Of a stretch of 64,000 nucleotides of DNA, positions 8,424-21,320 are shown in pieces. Made by a program: the position numbers and the translations under genes. Origin of the DNA: Listeria immobilis (GTDB lineage: Bacteria > Bacillota > Bacilli > Lactobacillales > Listeriaceae); contig NZ_JAASTZ010000006.1 in NCBI RefSeq assembly GCF_014322765.1, positions 1-64,000 of the forward strand, read 5' to 3'. A model generated the notes under the pieces. It saw nothing but the letters and a program-made list of their open reading frames with translations. It had not been told where the DNA came from and ran no database searches. Positions within the stretch are counted from its first letter, which is position 1. Each line of letters opens with the position of its first letter.

Positions 8424-9938
8424 TTATAAAATTGGCGATAATAAACTGGAAAGCACTTCTTTTATTCGAGTTTTTAATGTTTTTTCTTCCATATCTTTCA
8501 TTGTAAATAATCTACTATCATCAAAATCTTTCTTAAAATCACGTTTTAAATGATGAATTGCTTCACTTTCATCATATAAGAAAACCATTAATTCATGGTT
8601 TAATCTAAAACTCCGTACATCAAAATTGGCTGTTCCGACTGCTGCATGTGTTCCATCTACTAACATTGCTTTTGCATGAACAAAAGAGTCATCTTGATAA
8701 GCATACATTTTTGCCCCTGCTTCAATCATTGTTTTCACATATGCATTACTCCCGTGAAAAGATATTCCTCGATCACCTTTTCCTGGGATAATTACTCGTA
8801 CATCAACACCACTCATTGCAACTCTACGAATAACTGCTAGCGACTCCTCGTCTGGTACAAAATAAGGCGATACTATCCAAACATATTCTTTTGCAGAGTC
8901 AATTAAATCAAGCATGGAATCACGAACCCATTTTTCTTTGTCATAAGGACCACCATAAATAACCTGAGCCCAATCATCTCCCATATCAACTGGTGAAAAA
9001 TATTGCTTTAATCCTGTTTCACTAATAAATTTATCTGCTGCAGCTTTTTTATTTTCCATATAAACCCAGTCATTAAGGAAAGACTCTTGTAATTCAATAA
9101 CTGCTTGTCCTGTAATTTTAATATGTGTATCACGCCAAACGCGAAAATCTGGTGTATTGGAGCGATATTCTTCTCCAATGTTAAGACCACCTGTAAAACC
9201 AATTTGTCCATCAATCACAACAATTTTTCGGTGATTTCTTAAATTCGCTGTCCGTACAATCCATGGTGAAGTAACTGGATCAAATGGATGTATCTCAACA
9301 CCTGCATCTACTAAGGGTTTTAAAAAATCTTTTTTCAGTTTGCTTGAGCCCAGCCCATCAAACATAAACCGAACTTCAACGCCGGCTTTTGCTCTTTCTA
9401 CTAAAATATCACGAATCTCTGTAGAAATCTCATCTGTTTTAAAAATATAGTATTGAATATGAATATGATCTTCTGCTTTTTTTAGTGCATCTAAAAGCAC
9501 GGGAAAAGTTTCTTCACCATTTGTTAAGATTTCTATTTTATTTCCTTTGATTGGTTCAATAGATGTTAAATGTGCAATTCTTTTTGATAATCTCGGTAAT
9601 TTCTCATCGATATTATTTGGAATTGCATGAATCGCTTCAATTAGTTTTTCTGTTTCTGTTATTTGAGCTGTGGTAAATATTCGTGTCGCAGGATTTCGAC
9701 CAAATACTAGATAACTAATCGTTCCAAGCACTGGCAATACAAAAATAACAGCTATCCAAGCAACTTTTGAGCTAGTATTTCGTTGGTCAAATAACAACAA
9801 TCTAATAGCAATAACAACCCCACACAATTGAATAAGTATACTCGAAATTAAAAATAGAGTAGCCGCTTGAGTAATTAAAAGATATTCCACTAATGTTAAA
9901 ACAACTACTATAACAAGAAATTGAATCAGTTTGCGCAT
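8424..9938 (-). CDS. cls: Cardiolipin synthase
   Basis: 504-aa membrane phospholipase-D-type enzyme that condenses two phosphatidylglycerols to cardiolipin. Two N-terminal membrane helices (about residues 5-50) are followed by a linker helix near GTISYLVFGRNP and two PLD modules with HKD motifs: RNHRKIVVID and FVHAKAMLVD. I start at MRKLIQFL because GGAAGAG precedes it by 8 nt; the frame extends 15 codons further without a ribosome site. A TATAAT (minus strand) near 9980 lacks a clear -35. Confidence 0.93.
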   Translation of the reverse strand: MRKLIQFLVIVVVLTLVEYLLITQAATLFLISSILIQLCGVVIAIRLLLFDQRNTSSKVAWIAVIFVLPVLGTISYLVFGRNPATRIFTTAQITETEKLIEAIHAIPNNIDEKLPRLSKRIAHLTSIEPIKGNKIEILTNGEETFPVLLDALKKAEDHIHIQYYIFKTDEISTEIRDILVERAKAGVEVRFMFDGLGSSKLKKDFLKPLVDAGVEIHPFDPVTSPWIVRTANLRNHRKIVVIDGQIGFTGGLNIGEEYRSNTPDFRVWRDTHIKITGQAVIELQESFLNDWVYMENKKAAADKFISETGLKQYFSPVDMGDDWAQVIYGGPYDKEKWVRDSMLDLIDSAKEYVWIVSPYFVPDEESLAVIRRVAMSGVDVRVIIPGKGDRGISFHGSNAYVKTMIEAGAKMYAYQDDSFVHAKAMLVDGTHAAVGTANFDVRSFRLNHELMVFLYDESEAIHHLKRDFKKDFDDSRLFTMKDMEEKTLKTRIKEVLSSLLSPIL

Positions 9939-10013
9939 AGTTACAACTCTTCCTTTTTTAGACGTAATACAGATATTATACATAATTTATAATTAAATTG
10001 CGCTTTTAACCAC

Positions 10014-10063
10014 TAAAAAAGCTGGAAAATCATTCTAATTCAAAAATTAGATTGTTTTCCAGC
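10014..10063 (-). terminator. gyrA terminator
   Basis: Seven nt after the gyrA stop, a long imperfect hairpin (GCTGGAAAA...TTTTCCAGC, 10021-10063) is followed on the minus strand by six T residues. It separates gyrA from cls. Confidence 0.85.
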
Positions 10064-10070
10064 CTTATTT

Positions 10071-12596
10071 CTATTCTTCTATGTCACTTCCAGGAGCATC
10101 TTCAAAACTTTCATCAGGTACTTGTGTGATAAGTGTTTCGTCGATTTCTTCCTCATGTTCTAATTCTTCTTCTTTTGGTACTTTCGCTACAGTAGCAACT
10201 TTTTCATTTTCATCCAAACGAATTAGTTTTACGCCCATTGCGCTACGGCCAGTTTGTGATACGGTATCAATTTCAAAACGAATTAATACACCACTTACTG
10301 TCATCAGCATTAAATCTTCTTCACCTGTAACTGTCTTCATTGCTACAAGGTTTCCGTTTTTCTCTGTGATTGTAACGGTTTTAACACCCATACCACCACG
10401 ATTACGAAGCGGATACTGAGAAGCTGGTGTTTGTTTTCCGTAACCTTTTTCAGTTACAACTAACACTTTTTCATTATCTTCTAGTACTTCCATACCGATA
10501 ACTTCATCGTCTTCACGAAGTCTAATACCACGTACTCCGGCAGCTGTACGACCCATTACACGAATGTTTTCTTCTGAGAAATAGATTGATTGGCCATGTT
10601 TCGTTGCGATAATCATGTTTTTAGAGCCATCAGTCATTTGAACAGAAATCAATTCGTCATTTTCACGGAGTTCTACAGCACGCAGACCACTTTGACGAAT
10701 TTTCGCAAATTGAGAAAGGGTTGTACGTTTCACGACACCATGTTTCGTTGTAAAGAAAAGGTAGCTATCATCTGTGAATTCAGATAGGTTAATAACTGCA
10801 TTTACTTGTTCTTGACTTTCTATTCCAAGTAAGTTAATGATTGGAATACCTTTCGCTGTACGTCCATATTCAGGTACTTCATAACCTTTCGAACGGTAAA
10901 CTTTCCCTGTATTTGTAAAGAATAGTAGTGTATCATGTGTGCTCGTTGCAACAAGATGTTCTACAAAATCATCTTCATGTGTAGACATACCTTGAATACC
11001 ACGACCACCACGACGTTGACTACGATAAGTTGATAATGGTAAACGCTTGATATAACCACGTTTTGTCAAAGTAATCGCTACTTCTTCTTCTGGGATTAAA
11101 TCTTCGTCTTCCAAGCTGACTAAATCTCCAGCTAAAATTTCTGTACGACGTTTATCCGCATATTTAAGTTTAATTTCTTCTAACTCTTCACGAATAATTT
11201 CAAGAATACGTTCATCATCAGCCAAAATAGCTTTTAAATCATTAATTAATGCTACTAAGTTTTGATATTCTTCTTCAATTTTTTCGCGTTCTAAACCAGT
11301 TAAACGTTGCAAACGCATATCTAAAATAGCTTGAGCTTGTTTATCTGAAAGCTTAAATTGTGTCATCAAACCTTCTTTTGCAATATCTGATGTTTTTGAT
11401 CCACGAATTAATTTAATAATCGCATCAATGTTGTCAAGCGCAATTCGTAACCCTTCCAGGATATGAGCACGCGCTTCTGCTTTACGAAGTTCAAATTCCG
11501 TACGGCGACGTATAACTACTTTTTGATGTTCTAAATAATAATAAAGAATTTCTTTTAAATTCAGCACTTTTGGATGATTATCTACTAGTGCAAGCATATT
11601 AATCCCAAAAGTTGTTTGTAGTGCAGTCATTTTAAATAAATTATTGACGATAACACTAGCACTAATATCACGTCGAACTTCGATAGCAATACGCATTCCC
11701 GAACGGTCAGACTCGTCATTTAAAGATGTAATTCCATCAATTTTTTTCTCACGTGCAAGTTCTGCAATACGCTCAACTAGACGTGCTTTATTTACTTGAT
11801 AGGGGATTTCTGTAATAACAATTGTTTCTTTACCATTTTTCTTTTCTTCAATATCCACACGACCACGAACTGTAATGGAACCACGTCCGCTTTCATAAGC
11901 TCGACGAATTCCGCTACGTCCCATAATCATTCCAGCAGTAGGGAAATCAGGTCCTGGAATATACTCCATTAATTCACGAATGCTTATATCTGGATCATTA
12001 CTAAGTGCCAAAACACCGTCAATTACTTCACCAAGATGATGGGTAGGGATGTTTGTTGCCATACCAACTGCAATACCTGAAGATCCATTGACAAGTAAGT
12101 TTGGGAAACGTGCTGGTAAAATAATTGGCTCACGTTCTGAACCGTCATAGTTATCCGCATAGTCAATTGTATCTTTATTAATATCACGAAGTAGTTCCAT
12201 TGAAATTTTAGACATCCGTGCTTCTGTATAACGCATTGCTGCTGCCATATCGCCATCGACCGAACCAAAGTTACCATGTCCGTCAACAAGCATATTCCGA
12301 TAACTAAAATCTTGTGCCATCCGTACCATTGTAAAATAAACAGCTGTATCGCCGTGGGGGTGATACTTACCAATAACTTCCCCTACAATACGTGCTGATT
12401 TCTTATACGCTTTATCAGAAGTCATACCTAAGTCATTCATCGCATATAAAATACGACGATGAACTGGTTTTAATCCGTCACGAACATCTGGTAGAGCACG
12501 GGCAACAATTACACTCATCGCATAGTCTAAAAATGAAGTCCGCATTTCTTTATTTAAGTTTATCTCTGTTATTCGTTGATTTGGTGTTTCTGCCAT
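10071..12596 (-). CDS. gyrA: DNA gyrase subunit A
   Basis: 841-aa breakage-reunion subunit of gyrase. Active-site tyrosine is Tyr124 in [10 protein letters not shown]; the GyrA box QRRGGRG opens the C-terminal DNA-wrapping beta-pinwheel; the tail is acidic. In the quinolone-determining helix [11 protein letters not shown], the residues matching E. coli Ser83 and Asp87 are Thr84 and Phe88. These have been reported, as I recall, as natural in Listeria and linked to intrinsic nalidixic acid resistance. It lies 95 nt after gyrB, with a Noc-type site in the gap. Confidence 0.97.
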   Translation of the reverse strand: MAETPNQRITEINLNKEMRTSFLDYAMSVIVARALPDVRDGLKPVHRRILYAMNDLGMTSDKAYKKSARIVGEVIGKYHPHGDTAVYFTMVRMAQDFSYRNMLVDGHGNFGSVDGDMAAAMRYTEARMSKISMELLRDINKDTIDYADNYDGSEREPIILPARFPNLLVNGSSGIAVGMATNIPTHHLGEVIDGVLALSNDPDISIRELMEYIPGPDFPTAGMIMGRSGIRRAYESGRGSITVRGRVDIEEKKNGKETIVITEIPYQVNKARLVERIAELAREKKIDGITSLNDESDRSGMRIAIEVRRDISASVIVNNLFKMTALQTTFGINMLALVDNHPKVLNLKEILYYYLEHQKVVIRRRTEFELRKAEARAHILEGLRIALDNIDAIIKLIRGSKTSDIAKEGLMTQFKLSDKQAQAILDMRLQRLTGLEREKIEEEYQNLVALINDLKAILADDERILEIIREELEEIKLKYADKRRTEILAGDLVSLEDEDLIPEEEVAITLTKRGYIKRLPLSTYRSQRRGGRGIQGMSTHEDDFVEHLVATSTHDTLLFFTNTGKVYRSKGYEVPEYGRTAKGIPIINLLGIESQEQVNAVINLSEFTDDSYLFFTTKHGVVKRTTLSQFAKIRQSGLRAVELRENDELISVQMTDGSKNMIIATKHGQSIYFSEENIRVMGRTAAGVRGIRLREDDEVIGMEVLEDNEKVLVVTEKGYGKQTPASQYPLRNRGGMGVKTVTITEKNGNLVAMKTVTGEEDLMLMTVSGVLIRFEIDTVSQTGRSAMGVKLIRLDENEKVATVAKVPKEEELEHEEEIDETLITQVPDESFEDAPGSDIEE

Positions 12597-12672
12597 TGTT
12601 AGAGAAACCTCCCTTTCAAAAGTAAGGCTGAAGCTAGTTCAAACCTTTTAAAAACAATCAATAACTAAATTT

Positions 12673-12686
12673 ATTACCCGGGAAAT
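12673..12686. promoter_or_regulatory. Noc-binding-type site (one mismatch)
   Basis: ATTACCCGGGAAAT in the gyrB-gyrA gap differs at one base from the perfect palindrome in mvk. The identical 14-mer recurs at 46027-46040. Confidence 0.5.
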
Positions 12687-12691
12687 ATTTA

Positions 12692-14635
<1,944 letters not shown>

Positions 14636-14680
14636 TTATTCCACCGCACTTTCTTTTTCATCAAATTATATTAACCTAGT

Positions 14681-15793
14681 TTAGGATTTTTTTACTGTAC
14701 CTTTTTCCACCTGAAAAGTGGTTGCTTGTTTAAGCGTATCATGATCAATTCCGCTGATACTTGTTGTTGTTACAAAGGTTTGTACTTTTCCTTCGATTGC
14801 TCCAAGTAAATGCGATTGACGATAATCATCTAGTTCACTTAAGACATCATCAAGAAGTAAGACTGGATATTCACCAGTTTCTTCATGAATAAGATCAATT
14901 TCAGCTAATTTTATTGAAAGAGCTGTCGTACGCTGCTGTCCTTGTGAACCGAAATCTTGCACATTTTGTCCATTAATATAAAACAGAGAATCATCCCGAT
15001 GTGGTCCAATAAGCGTGACACCACGGTCGATTTCTCTTTGTTTAATTGATTCCATTTTTTGGAGTAGGTCAGCTTTCCATACTTCAGGATCATCACCATT
15101 AAGCGAAACGGAAGCTTTATACTCGATTTTAAGTGTTTCTAATCCTCGCGAAATTTTGGTATGAATAGGTGCCGCATAAGCTTCTAATTTTTTAATGAAA
15201 TCAGCTCTTCTTTTTGTTAAATTAATAGCAACATCCGCAAATTGCTCCGTTAAAATATCAAGCAAAATTGGATCTACTTTACGTTTCATTTGTAACATCT
15301 TTAAATATTGATTTCGTTGTTGTAAAATCCGCTGATATTCACTTAGATTATGCAAATAAATTGGCTGCATTTGCCCTATTTCCATATTCAAAAAACGTCG
15401 TCTGACTCCTGGAGCACCTTTTACAAGAGATAAATCTTCTGGAGCGAAAATAACCACATTTAAATTACCAACATACTGGCTAAGTTTCTTTTGTTCCAAA
15501 TGATTTACTTTTGCTCGCTTACCTTTTTGAGTAATGGCAAGTTCTAGTGGCACTGTCTGTCCGCGTTTCACTATCCGACCTTCCATCTTAGCTTCTTCTT
15601 TTTCCCACATAATAAAGTCTTTATCATTAGTTGTCCGATGTGATTTTGCAAGAGCTAACATTAACACAGCTTCTAAAAGGTTCGTCTTACCTTGTGCATT
15701 CTCTCCAAGAAAAACATTTACAGATGGGGAAAATTCTAGTTCTAAGTTTTCATAATTACGGAAATTTCTTAAAACAATGCTTTCTAAATGCAT
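14681..15793 (-). CDS. recF: Recombination and gap-repair protein RecF
   Basis: 370-aa SMC-like ATPase that loads RecA at single-strand gaps. Walker [14 protein letters not shown] (about residues 30-42), the signature region [19 protein letters not shown] and Walker [15 protein letters not shown] are all present. It starts 3 nt after the yaaA stop, so the two are surely co-transcribed. Confidence 0.96.
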   Translation of the reverse strand: MHLESIVLRNFRNYENLELEFSPSVNVFLGENAQGKTNLLEAVLMLALAKSHRTTNDKDFIMWEKEEAKMEGRIVKRGQTVPLELAITQKGKRAKVNHLEQKKLSQYVGNLNVVIFAPEDLSLVKGAPGVRRRFLNMEIGQMQPIYLHNLSEYQRILQQRNQYLKMLQMKRKVDPILLDILTEQFADVAINLTKRRADFIKKLEAYAAPIHTKISRGLETLKIEYKASVSLNGDDPEVWKADLLQKMESIKQREIDRGVTLIGPHRDDSLFYINGQNVQDFGSQGQQRTTALSIKLAEIDLIHEETGEYPVLLLDDVLSELDDYRQSHLLGAIEGKVQTFVTTTSISGIDHDTLKQATTFQVEKGTVKKS

Positions 15794-15796
15794 CAG

Positions 15797-16018
15797 CTAT
15801 TTCCCTTGTTCAATTTTTACTTTGCCAATTCCAGGAACCAGGACTACATCGCCATTACGAAGCTTTTTCCCCCGACGATTATCTTGCTCTCCATTGACAT
15901 AAATTGTATTTTCACTTAGGTACACTTTCGCCATTCCGCCAGTTGAAACTACATCAATCATTTGTAAAAGTTGACCAAGCGTTACGAACTCACTATTTAT
16001 CTTTACTGTTTCAGCCAA
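15797..16018 (-). CDS. yaaA: S4-domain RNA-binding protein YaaA
   Basis: 73-aa protein made of a single S4-like RNA-binding fold: FVTLGQLLQMIDVVSTGGMAK, then YVNGEQDNRRGKKLRNGDVV. In B. subtilis the homologue sits between dnaN and recF and has been linked to ribosome assembly. I use the TTG at 16016-16018 (MAETVKIN...), which aligns with the Bacillus start. A GTG three codons upstream is an alternative, and neither has a strong ribosome site. Confidence 0.85.
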   Translation of the reverse strand: MAETVKINSEFVTLGQLLQMIDVVSTGGMAKVYLSENTIYVNGEQDNRRGKKLRNGDVVLVPGIGKVKIEQGK

Positions 16019-16055
16019 AAATTTCACGCCCAATCTTTTTTTATCACTACCTTTT

Positions 16056-16084
16056 ATTTTACTAAAGTTTTGCCAATAATACAA
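16056..16084 (-). promoter_or_regulatory. Candidate promoter for yaaA-recF-gyrB-gyrA
   Basis: Minus-strand TTGTAT (16079-16084), 17-nt spacer and TAAAAT (16056-16061) lie about 40 nt upstream of the yaaA start. Confidence 0.45.
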
Positions 16085-16197
16085 AGAATATTTTCATATA
16101 TTCGTTTTTCAGCTTTTTTTAATAAAACTAATAGGGGGATATTATTTATTAAAAAAAATAAAATATGAGCTTCTGAGACGTTTTTGACTAAAATCAG

Positions 16198-17541
16198 CTA
16201 TTTTCGCCGAATAACTGCTTTTTTCTTCCAAGCACCTGTTCTATATCTCCAAACACCAAGCATTGTTGCTGTAATCCACGCAACTGGTGTAGCCCACCAA
16301 AGACCAATATAACCAATATAAAGGGATAATATAAAACCAATGACCAATCTAGAAACAAGTTCAAAAATCCCCATGGCTAAAGGAACCATAGCATCTCCAG
16401 TACCGCGTAAAGTTTCCCGCACAACAAATAATACACCCACAACCACATAGAAAAGGGAGACTATTAACAGATAACTCACACCAATATCAATTACTTCTGT
16501 TTCTCCTGCATCCACAAACAACAATAAAAACTGCCGTGCAAAAAGTTGAACTAAAATAGTAATTACCACACTAATTATCGTTACAACCTTAATTCCTGAC
16601 CAAAAACCTTCACGAACTCGGTCTATTTTTCCTGCTCCAATATTTTGACCAGCAAAAGTAGAGGAAGCCGCGCCAAAAGCAATTCCAGGTTGATATGTAA
16701 GAGAATCAATTCGACTTGCTGCAGTATAGGCTGCTACAACAGAAGAACCAAAACCATTAATTAAGCTTTGAAGTGCCATATTTCCAATAGATATAAATGA
16801 TCCTTGCAAGCCAGAAGGAAGTCCAATTCGAACCATCTCTTTTAAAAGTGGCGGAGAAAGTTTGAATTTTTCTCGTTCTATTCGCATAAACGGCACATGA
16901 CGATAGGCGTAATAAATAACTAAAACTGCGGCAACGGATTGGGATAGAACAGTAGCAATAGCAGCTCCCTGAACACCCATATGCATATGTACTACAAAAA
17001 GAAAATCAAGTGCAATATTCATTAAAGAAGATAAAATCAAAAAAAGCAGTGGGGTAATCGAATTTCCAAGTGCCCGAAGAATTGCTGCCATTCCGTTATA
17101 TAAGCTCATTGGTAAAATGCCGATAAATAATGTAGTCAAAAATATAGAAGAATCATCCAAAATATTTGCTGGTGTTCTAAGTAAAATAAGTAGTGGTTTT
17201 GCTAAAAAAACACCCGCAATCGTTAAAATAATTGCCGAAAAAACCACCGCATAGGTTGCAGTAGCTATAACATCTTTTAAGCGATTGTAATCTTTAAAAC
17301 CAAAATATTGAGCAACTACAACAGAAATTCCGCTCATAAGTCCAATTATCAAAGAAACCATAAAAAAATTGACTGAGTTTGTCGCTCCAACAGCTGCTAG
17401 TGCATCAACACTAACAAATTTACCAACAATAACCGCATCAATCATCGTATAAAATTGTTGGAATAAGTTTCCAATCAACATGGGCATCGCAAATAAAAAG
17501 ATTAATTTTGTTGGATTACCTGTTGTCATATCCTTCATCAT
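16198..17541 (-). CDS. MATE-family multidrug/Na+ antiporter
   Basis: 447-aa membrane protein with 12 predicted helices in two repeats, opening MTTGNPTKLIFLFAMPMLIGNLFQQFYTMIDAVIVGKF, the MatE signature. Such pumps export cationic drugs in exchange for sodium or protons; the substrate is not deducible here. I start at the ATG at 17541, which follows GGAGG by 11 nt; an in-frame ATG eight codons upstream overlaps that ribosome site. It interrupts the dnaN-yaaA linkage seen in Bacillus, as in other Listeria. Confidence 0.88.
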   Translation of the reverse strand: MMKDMTTGNPTKLIFLFAMPMLIGNLFQQFYTMIDAVIVGKFVSVDALAAVGATNSVNFFMVSLIIGLMSGISVVVAQYFGFKDYNRLKDVIATATYAVVFSAIILTIAGVFLAKPLLILLRTPANILDDSSIFLTTLFIGILPMSLYNGMAAILRALGNSITPLLFLILSSLMNIALDFLFVVHMHMGVQGAAIATVLSQSVAAVLVIYYAYRHVPFMRIEREKFKLSPPLLKEMVRIGLPSGLQGSFISIGNMALQSLINGFGSSVVAAYTAASRIDSLTYQPGIAFGAASSTFAGQNIGAGKIDRVREGFWSGIKVVTIISVVITILVQLFARQFLLLFVDAGETEVIDIGVSYLLIVSLFYVVVGVLFVVRETLRGTGDAMVPLAMGIFELVSRLVIGFILSLYIGYIGLWWATPVAWITATMLGVWRYRTGAWKKKAVIRRK

Positions 17542-17599
17542 GTTAAGTACTACCTCCATTTGCATAAATATACATTGTTATTCAAAACCTGTACTATAA

Positions 17600-17630
17600 C
17601 AAAAAAATCCGCCTTGAAACCAAGACGGAT
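17600..17630 (-). terminator. dnaN terminator
   Basis: ATCCGTCTTG and CAAGGCGGAT (minus strand, 17607-17630) form a 10-bp hairpin with GTTT loop followed by seven T residues, 18 nt after the dnaN stop. Confidence 0.85.
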
Positions 17631-17648
17631 TTGCTTCTTTTTGCAAGA

Positions 17649-18794
17649 TTAGTAAGTTCTAACCGGCGTGATTAGTTGTAAAATTTCATTTGGATTAGTA
17701 GCATCTTTCGGTCGAAGTACAAATGGTCTCATTGTACCTGAGAAGGAAATTTGAATATCATCACCTTCGAAAGCACGTAAAGCATCCATCATATATTTAC
17801 CGTTAAAAGATATTTTAATTTCTTCTCCTGTGAAACTTTGACTGAAAACATTTTCTGAAACATTTCCAACTTCAGGGGAATTAGAAGAAACTTCCACTTG
17901 ACCATTTTCAAGGGTCATTAATTTGATTACATTATTACGATTTTCGCGAGCAAGTAGGGAAGCACGATCAATCGCTTGTAAAAATGCTTTGGAATTAATA
18001 ACTAATTCAGATTTCGTATCTGTAGGAATTAAACGCGATGTATCTGGATAACTACCTTCAAGTAAACGAGAATAGAATAATAAATCTTTTAATTTAAAAA
18101 GGATTTGATTATTAGCTAGTGTCATTTCAATAGATTCACTTGCATCATCTAAAATTTTATTTAGTTCTGCTAAGCTTTTTCCTGGAATAACAATGTTATA
18201 TTCTTCATCAATGTCTGTTTCTAGAGGAATTTCACGTAATGCAAGGCGGTGACTATCTGTTGCAACTGCACTAAGTTTATTTTCTTTAATAATCCAGTTC
18301 ACACCAGTAAGAACAGGGCGAACTTCAATAGCAGAAACTGCAAATACAGTTTGTCTAATAATATTTTTAAGTACATTAATTGGAATTTTAATATTTTTAC
18401 CATCTGTTACTTCTGGTAACTTAGGATATTCCATTGGATCCAAACCATTTAGTGTAAAGGATGCTTGACCAGAACTAATGTTGGTTTGATAATTTGTTGT
18501 AACTTCAATTTCTACATTTTCTTCTGGCAAACGACGAACAATATCACCAAAGTATTTGGATTGAAGAACAATTCCTCCAAAACTTTCTACTTCTACAATT
18601 ACTTCATCATTTTCAATTAATGGAATAAATGCTTCGATGGAAATATCGGAATCACTACCTGTTAATGTAACTCCTTCATCATTTACAACTATTTTTATCC
18701 CCGTTAGAATTGGAATCGTTGTTCTTGCAGAGATGGCACGAGTAACTTCATTGACTGCTTGGACAAGACGATCACGCTCAATAACAAATTTCAT
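17649..18794 (-). CDS. dnaN: DNA polymerase III sliding clamp (beta subunit)
   Basis: 381-aa beta clamp that tethers PolC/DnaE to DNA and recruits repair factors through a hydrophobic pocket. The three-fold repeat of the clamp domain is recognisable, from MKFVIERDRLVQAVNEVTRAIS to the C-terminal LQLITPVRTY. It is the second gene of the dnaA-dnaN block and is separated from dnaA by the unwinding region of oriC. Confidence 0.96.
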   Translation of the reverse strand: MKFVIERDRLVQAVNEVTRAISARTTIPILTGIKIVVNDEGVTLTGSDSDISIEAFIPLIENDEVIVEVESFGGIVLQSKYFGDIVRRLPEENVEIEVTTNYQTNISSGQASFTLNGLDPMEYPKLPEVTDGKNIKIPINVLKNIIRQTVFAVSAIEVRPVLTGVNWIIKENKLSAVATDSHRLALREIPLETDIDEEYNIVIPGKSLAELNKILDDASESIEMTLANNQILFKLKDLLFYSRLLEGSYPDTSRLIPTDTKSELVINSKAFLQAIDRASLLARENRNNVIKLMTLENGQVEVSSNSPEVGNVSENVFSQSFTGEEIKISFNGKYMMDALRAFEGDDIQISFSGTMRPFVLRPKDATNPNEILQLITPVRTY

Positions 18795-18840
18795 GAGTAT
18801 CCCCCATTTTTATATATTTTGTAAATCCTCAAAAACCTTT

Positions 18841-18972
18841 AATTAATTAATAAAAAATCGTAGTAATAGTAATAGGCGCTGTGGATTTGTGGATAAGTAG
18901 GTTTTAAGCCATGCAACATAAAGTTTTCCACATGTTGATAACTTGTGGGTAAGTATGTTTCAGTTATCCACA
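18841..18972. promoter_or_regulatory. oriC unwinding element: DnaA-trios, GC tract and DnaA boxes
   Basis: Between dnaN and dnaA an A+T-rich stretch (18841-18860) leads to five TAG/TAA triplets in phase (18861-18875), a GC tract (18876-18880), then abutting boxes TGTGGATTT (18880-18888) and TGTGGATAA (18888-18896). More boxes follow: TTTTCCACA (18924-18932), TGTGGGTAA (18944-18952) and TTATCCACA (18964-18972). This order matches the B. subtilis basal unwinding system, in which DnaA loads from boxes onto 3'-GAT-type trios of one strand. Confidence 0.85.
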
Positions 18973-18987
18973 TTGTACACAGGTCTA

Positions 18988-20343
18988 TTAAAACATATTT
19001 TGTGCTTTTCTTAAATTTTTTTCAATTTCAGCAAGGTCATTTTTCAACACTTGGTCGGTTTTTAGTAGTTGTGATATTTTTTCGTGTGCATGGATGACGG
19101 TTGTATGATCGCGCCCTCCAAATTCATCACCAATTTTTGGTAAAGAAGCATCGGTAAGCTCTCTGGAAAGATACATAGCAATTTGGCGCGGGAAAGCAAT
19201 ACTTTTCGTCCGTTTTTTTGCTTTAAAATCTTCCAAACGAACATGGAAATATTCGCCCACTGTTTCTTGTATACCACTAATTGTAATAACTTGTGATTTA
19301 GAAGAGGGAATAATATCTTTTAGTGCTTCCGCTGCAAGACCAGCAGTGATGTCTTTATTAACAAGTGAAGAATAAGCAACTACTCGAATAAGTGCGCCTT
19401 CTAGCTCGCGAATATTTGAATCAATTTGGTTTGCAATGTAAAGCATGACTTCATTTGGAATATCAAGGCCATCTGCTTTTGCTTTTTTACGCAAAATAGC
19501 AATCCGCGTTTCTAAGTCTGGTGGCGTAATATCAGTGATTAAGCCCCATTCAAAGCGAGATCTAAGTCGATCTTCCAATGTTGGAATTTCTTTTGGTGGT
19601 CGATCACTGGAGATAATAATTTGTTTTTGTTCATCATAAAGTGTATTAAAAGTATGGAAAAATTCTTCCTGTGTTCCTTCTTTACCAGCTAAAAATTGAA
19701 TATCATCAATAAGTAAAACATCGACATTACGATATTTTGTACGAAATTCTTCGGTTTTATTATCTCGAATTGAGCTAATAAACTCATTGGTAAATTTTTC
19801 ACTAGAAAGGTACATTACTTTAGCATTATCTTTATGTTGTTGAACATAGTGACCAACTGCGTGCATTAAATGTGTTTTTCCAAGACCTACTCCTCCATAA
19901 ATGAAGAGTGGATTATATGCTTTTGCTGGTGCTTCGGCTACGGCAAGTGATGCTGCATGTGCAAACCTATTTCCAGAACCAATGACAAAAGTATCAAAAA
20001 CATAACGCGGATTAAGCATATGTTTACCAATTTCAATACCATCTTCATCAAGTGCTGGACTCGGTTTTATCACAGTGTATTCAAAGTTCTCTTCCTGCTC
20101 CCCATCAATAAAGCGGACATCAAATAAGCGACCAGTTATTTCTTGTAAAATGTTAGCGATAAATTGTGTATAGCTTTTTTCTAGCCAATCGCGAACAAAA
20201 TTATTGGGCGCTGAAATAATAAACGTGTTACCTTCTAATGAATGAGCCGTTGTTGATTTCATCCATGTATCGTAACTTGGTTTACTCATATTTTTTTTGA
20301 CAATTTGCAGTGTTTCCTGCCAGATGTCTTCAATTGATTGCAC
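18988..20343 (-). CDS. dnaA: Chromosomal replication initiator DnaA
   Basis: 451-aa AAA+ initiator. Domain [16 protein letters not shown]; Walker [12 protein letters not shown]; Walker [15 protein letters not shown]; sensor regions; C-terminal DNA-binding helix with the DnaA signature [15 protein letters not shown]. The frame extends 28 codons further, but the GTG at 20341-20343 follows AAAGGGGGG and gives the known length. It is flanked on both sides by DnaA-box fields, some within its own leader, consistent with autoregulation. Confidence 0.97.
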   Translation of the reverse strand: MQSIEDIWQETLQIVKKNMSKPSYDTWMKSTTAHSLEGNTFIISAPNNFVRDWLEKSYTQFIANILQEITGRLFDVRFIDGEQEENFEYTVIKPSPALDEDGIEIGKHMLNPRYVFDTFVIGSGNRFAHAASLAVAEAPAKAYNPLFIYGGVGLGKTHLMHAVGHYVQQHKDNAKVMYLSSEKFTNEFISSIRDNKTEEFRTKYRNVDVLLIDDIQFLAGKEGTQEEFFHTFNTLYDEQKQIIISSDRPPKEIPTLEDRLRSRFEWGLITDITPPDLETRIAILRKKAKADGLDIPNEVMLYIANQIDSNIRELEGALIRVVAYSSLVNKDITAGLAAEALKDIIPSSKSQVITISGIQETVGEYFHVRLEDFKAKKRTKSIAFPRQIAMYLSRELTDASLPKIGDEFGGRDHTTVIHAHEKISQLLKTDQVLKNDLAEIEKNLRKAQNMF

Positions 20344-20849
20344 CAGTATCCCCCCTTTGTTATGTAATGTAAATGGATGTTTTAAAGTTATCCACAGATA
20401 GAAAAAGCCGTGGATAAGGTTATCCAATGACTGTTAAAAAATTATCCACAAAGCGAAAATGTATTGTGGATAACTTTATTTTTCCCCAGCTAAATTTCTA
20501 TTCGACAGGAATTATAATATCAGAAAATCACTCTGATAGCAAGGACTTACCAAATTTATCCACAAAATTGTCCAGATGTGAAAAACGGTTGTCCACAGCC
20601 AGTTAACTTGTGTATAACTTGTGTGTAAAGAAAACTGTAACGAAATTGTTAGATTTAATTATCCACAAGTCATTGTGTGTAAGTTACCACTTATTGTGTA
20701 TAAAGTAGCACTCAAATATAGTGTTATCCACAATAAAAAGCCTAAAACAGGTAGTTATCCACACCTTCTAGGAAAAGATTTCATTGTGACAATGTGTTAA
20801 ACTATGTAACAGAAAAGAAAAAAATGAGAAAAAGATGAGGTTGTGTAAA
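20344..20849. promoter_or_regulatory. oriC upstream DnaA-box field
   Basis: Perfect TTATCCACA boxes occur at 20388-20396, 20442-20450, 20465-20473 (reverse), 20556-20564, 20659-20667, 20724-20732 and 20755-20763. Near-boxes include TTGTCCACA (20589-20597), TGTGTATAA (20609-20617, 20695-20703) and TGTGTGTAA (20620-20628, 20674-20682). This corresponds to the incA/incB part of the bipartite Bacillus-type origin. The interval also contains the dnaA promoter, which I could not place, and the leader of the next gene. Confidence 0.88.
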
Positions 20850-21320
20850 ATGATATTTCAACGACTTTTGAAAACAAGAGATATAGAATTTTATCGTGTC
20901 ATTCAAAACGACAATATTGAAGATGTATTTGGTTATTTGTTAATTTATGATAAACGCGGGCCAGCCAAAATTGATGATTTTACAGTATTTGCAAGAAGTA
21001 ATATTGATAAAGAAGCTTTTGCAGTAAATATTAAGAAAAATCATATTCATACAATGTTTTTTCATTTTACAGATCTGGAAGAAGAAAGTGAGATTCCGAA
21101 ATTCACCAAAGTAATTCGTTTTATAGAAGGGTTATTATCTTTTCAACCAGAAACAAGTCATTATGTAGATAACTATTTAATTGATAAAAAGTTAAAATTT
21201 GAATATCCAGCTGAGTTTGAGAAAATAGGGGAGTTTGCAAGGTATTTAGTAGAGGTTTCCGGAAGAAAAATTGTTATTCCGGATACTAGTAGAGAAAAAT
21301 ATCTTTATTTAACACAATAA
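20850..21320 (+). CDS. Hypothetical protein beside oriC
   Basis: 156-aa soluble, charged protein that I do not recognise. It contains an acidic/basic mixture with no signal peptide, membrane helix or known motif; features include FGYLLIYDKRGPAKIDDFTVFAR and KFTKVIRFIEGLLSFQPE. I prefer the ATG at 20850 behind TGAGG; an in-frame ATG at 20835 is possible and would add MRLCK. It is the first plus-strand gene right of oriC and stands alone before the rpmH promoter. Confidence 0.7.
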   Translation: MIFQRLLKTRDIEFYRVIQNDNIEDVFGYLLIYDKRGPAKIDDFTVFARSNIDKEAFAVNIKKNHIHTMFFHFTDLEEESEIPKFTKVIRFIEGLLSFQPETSHYVDNYLIDKKLKFEYPAEFEKIGEFARYLVEVSGRKIVIPDTSREKYLYLTQ

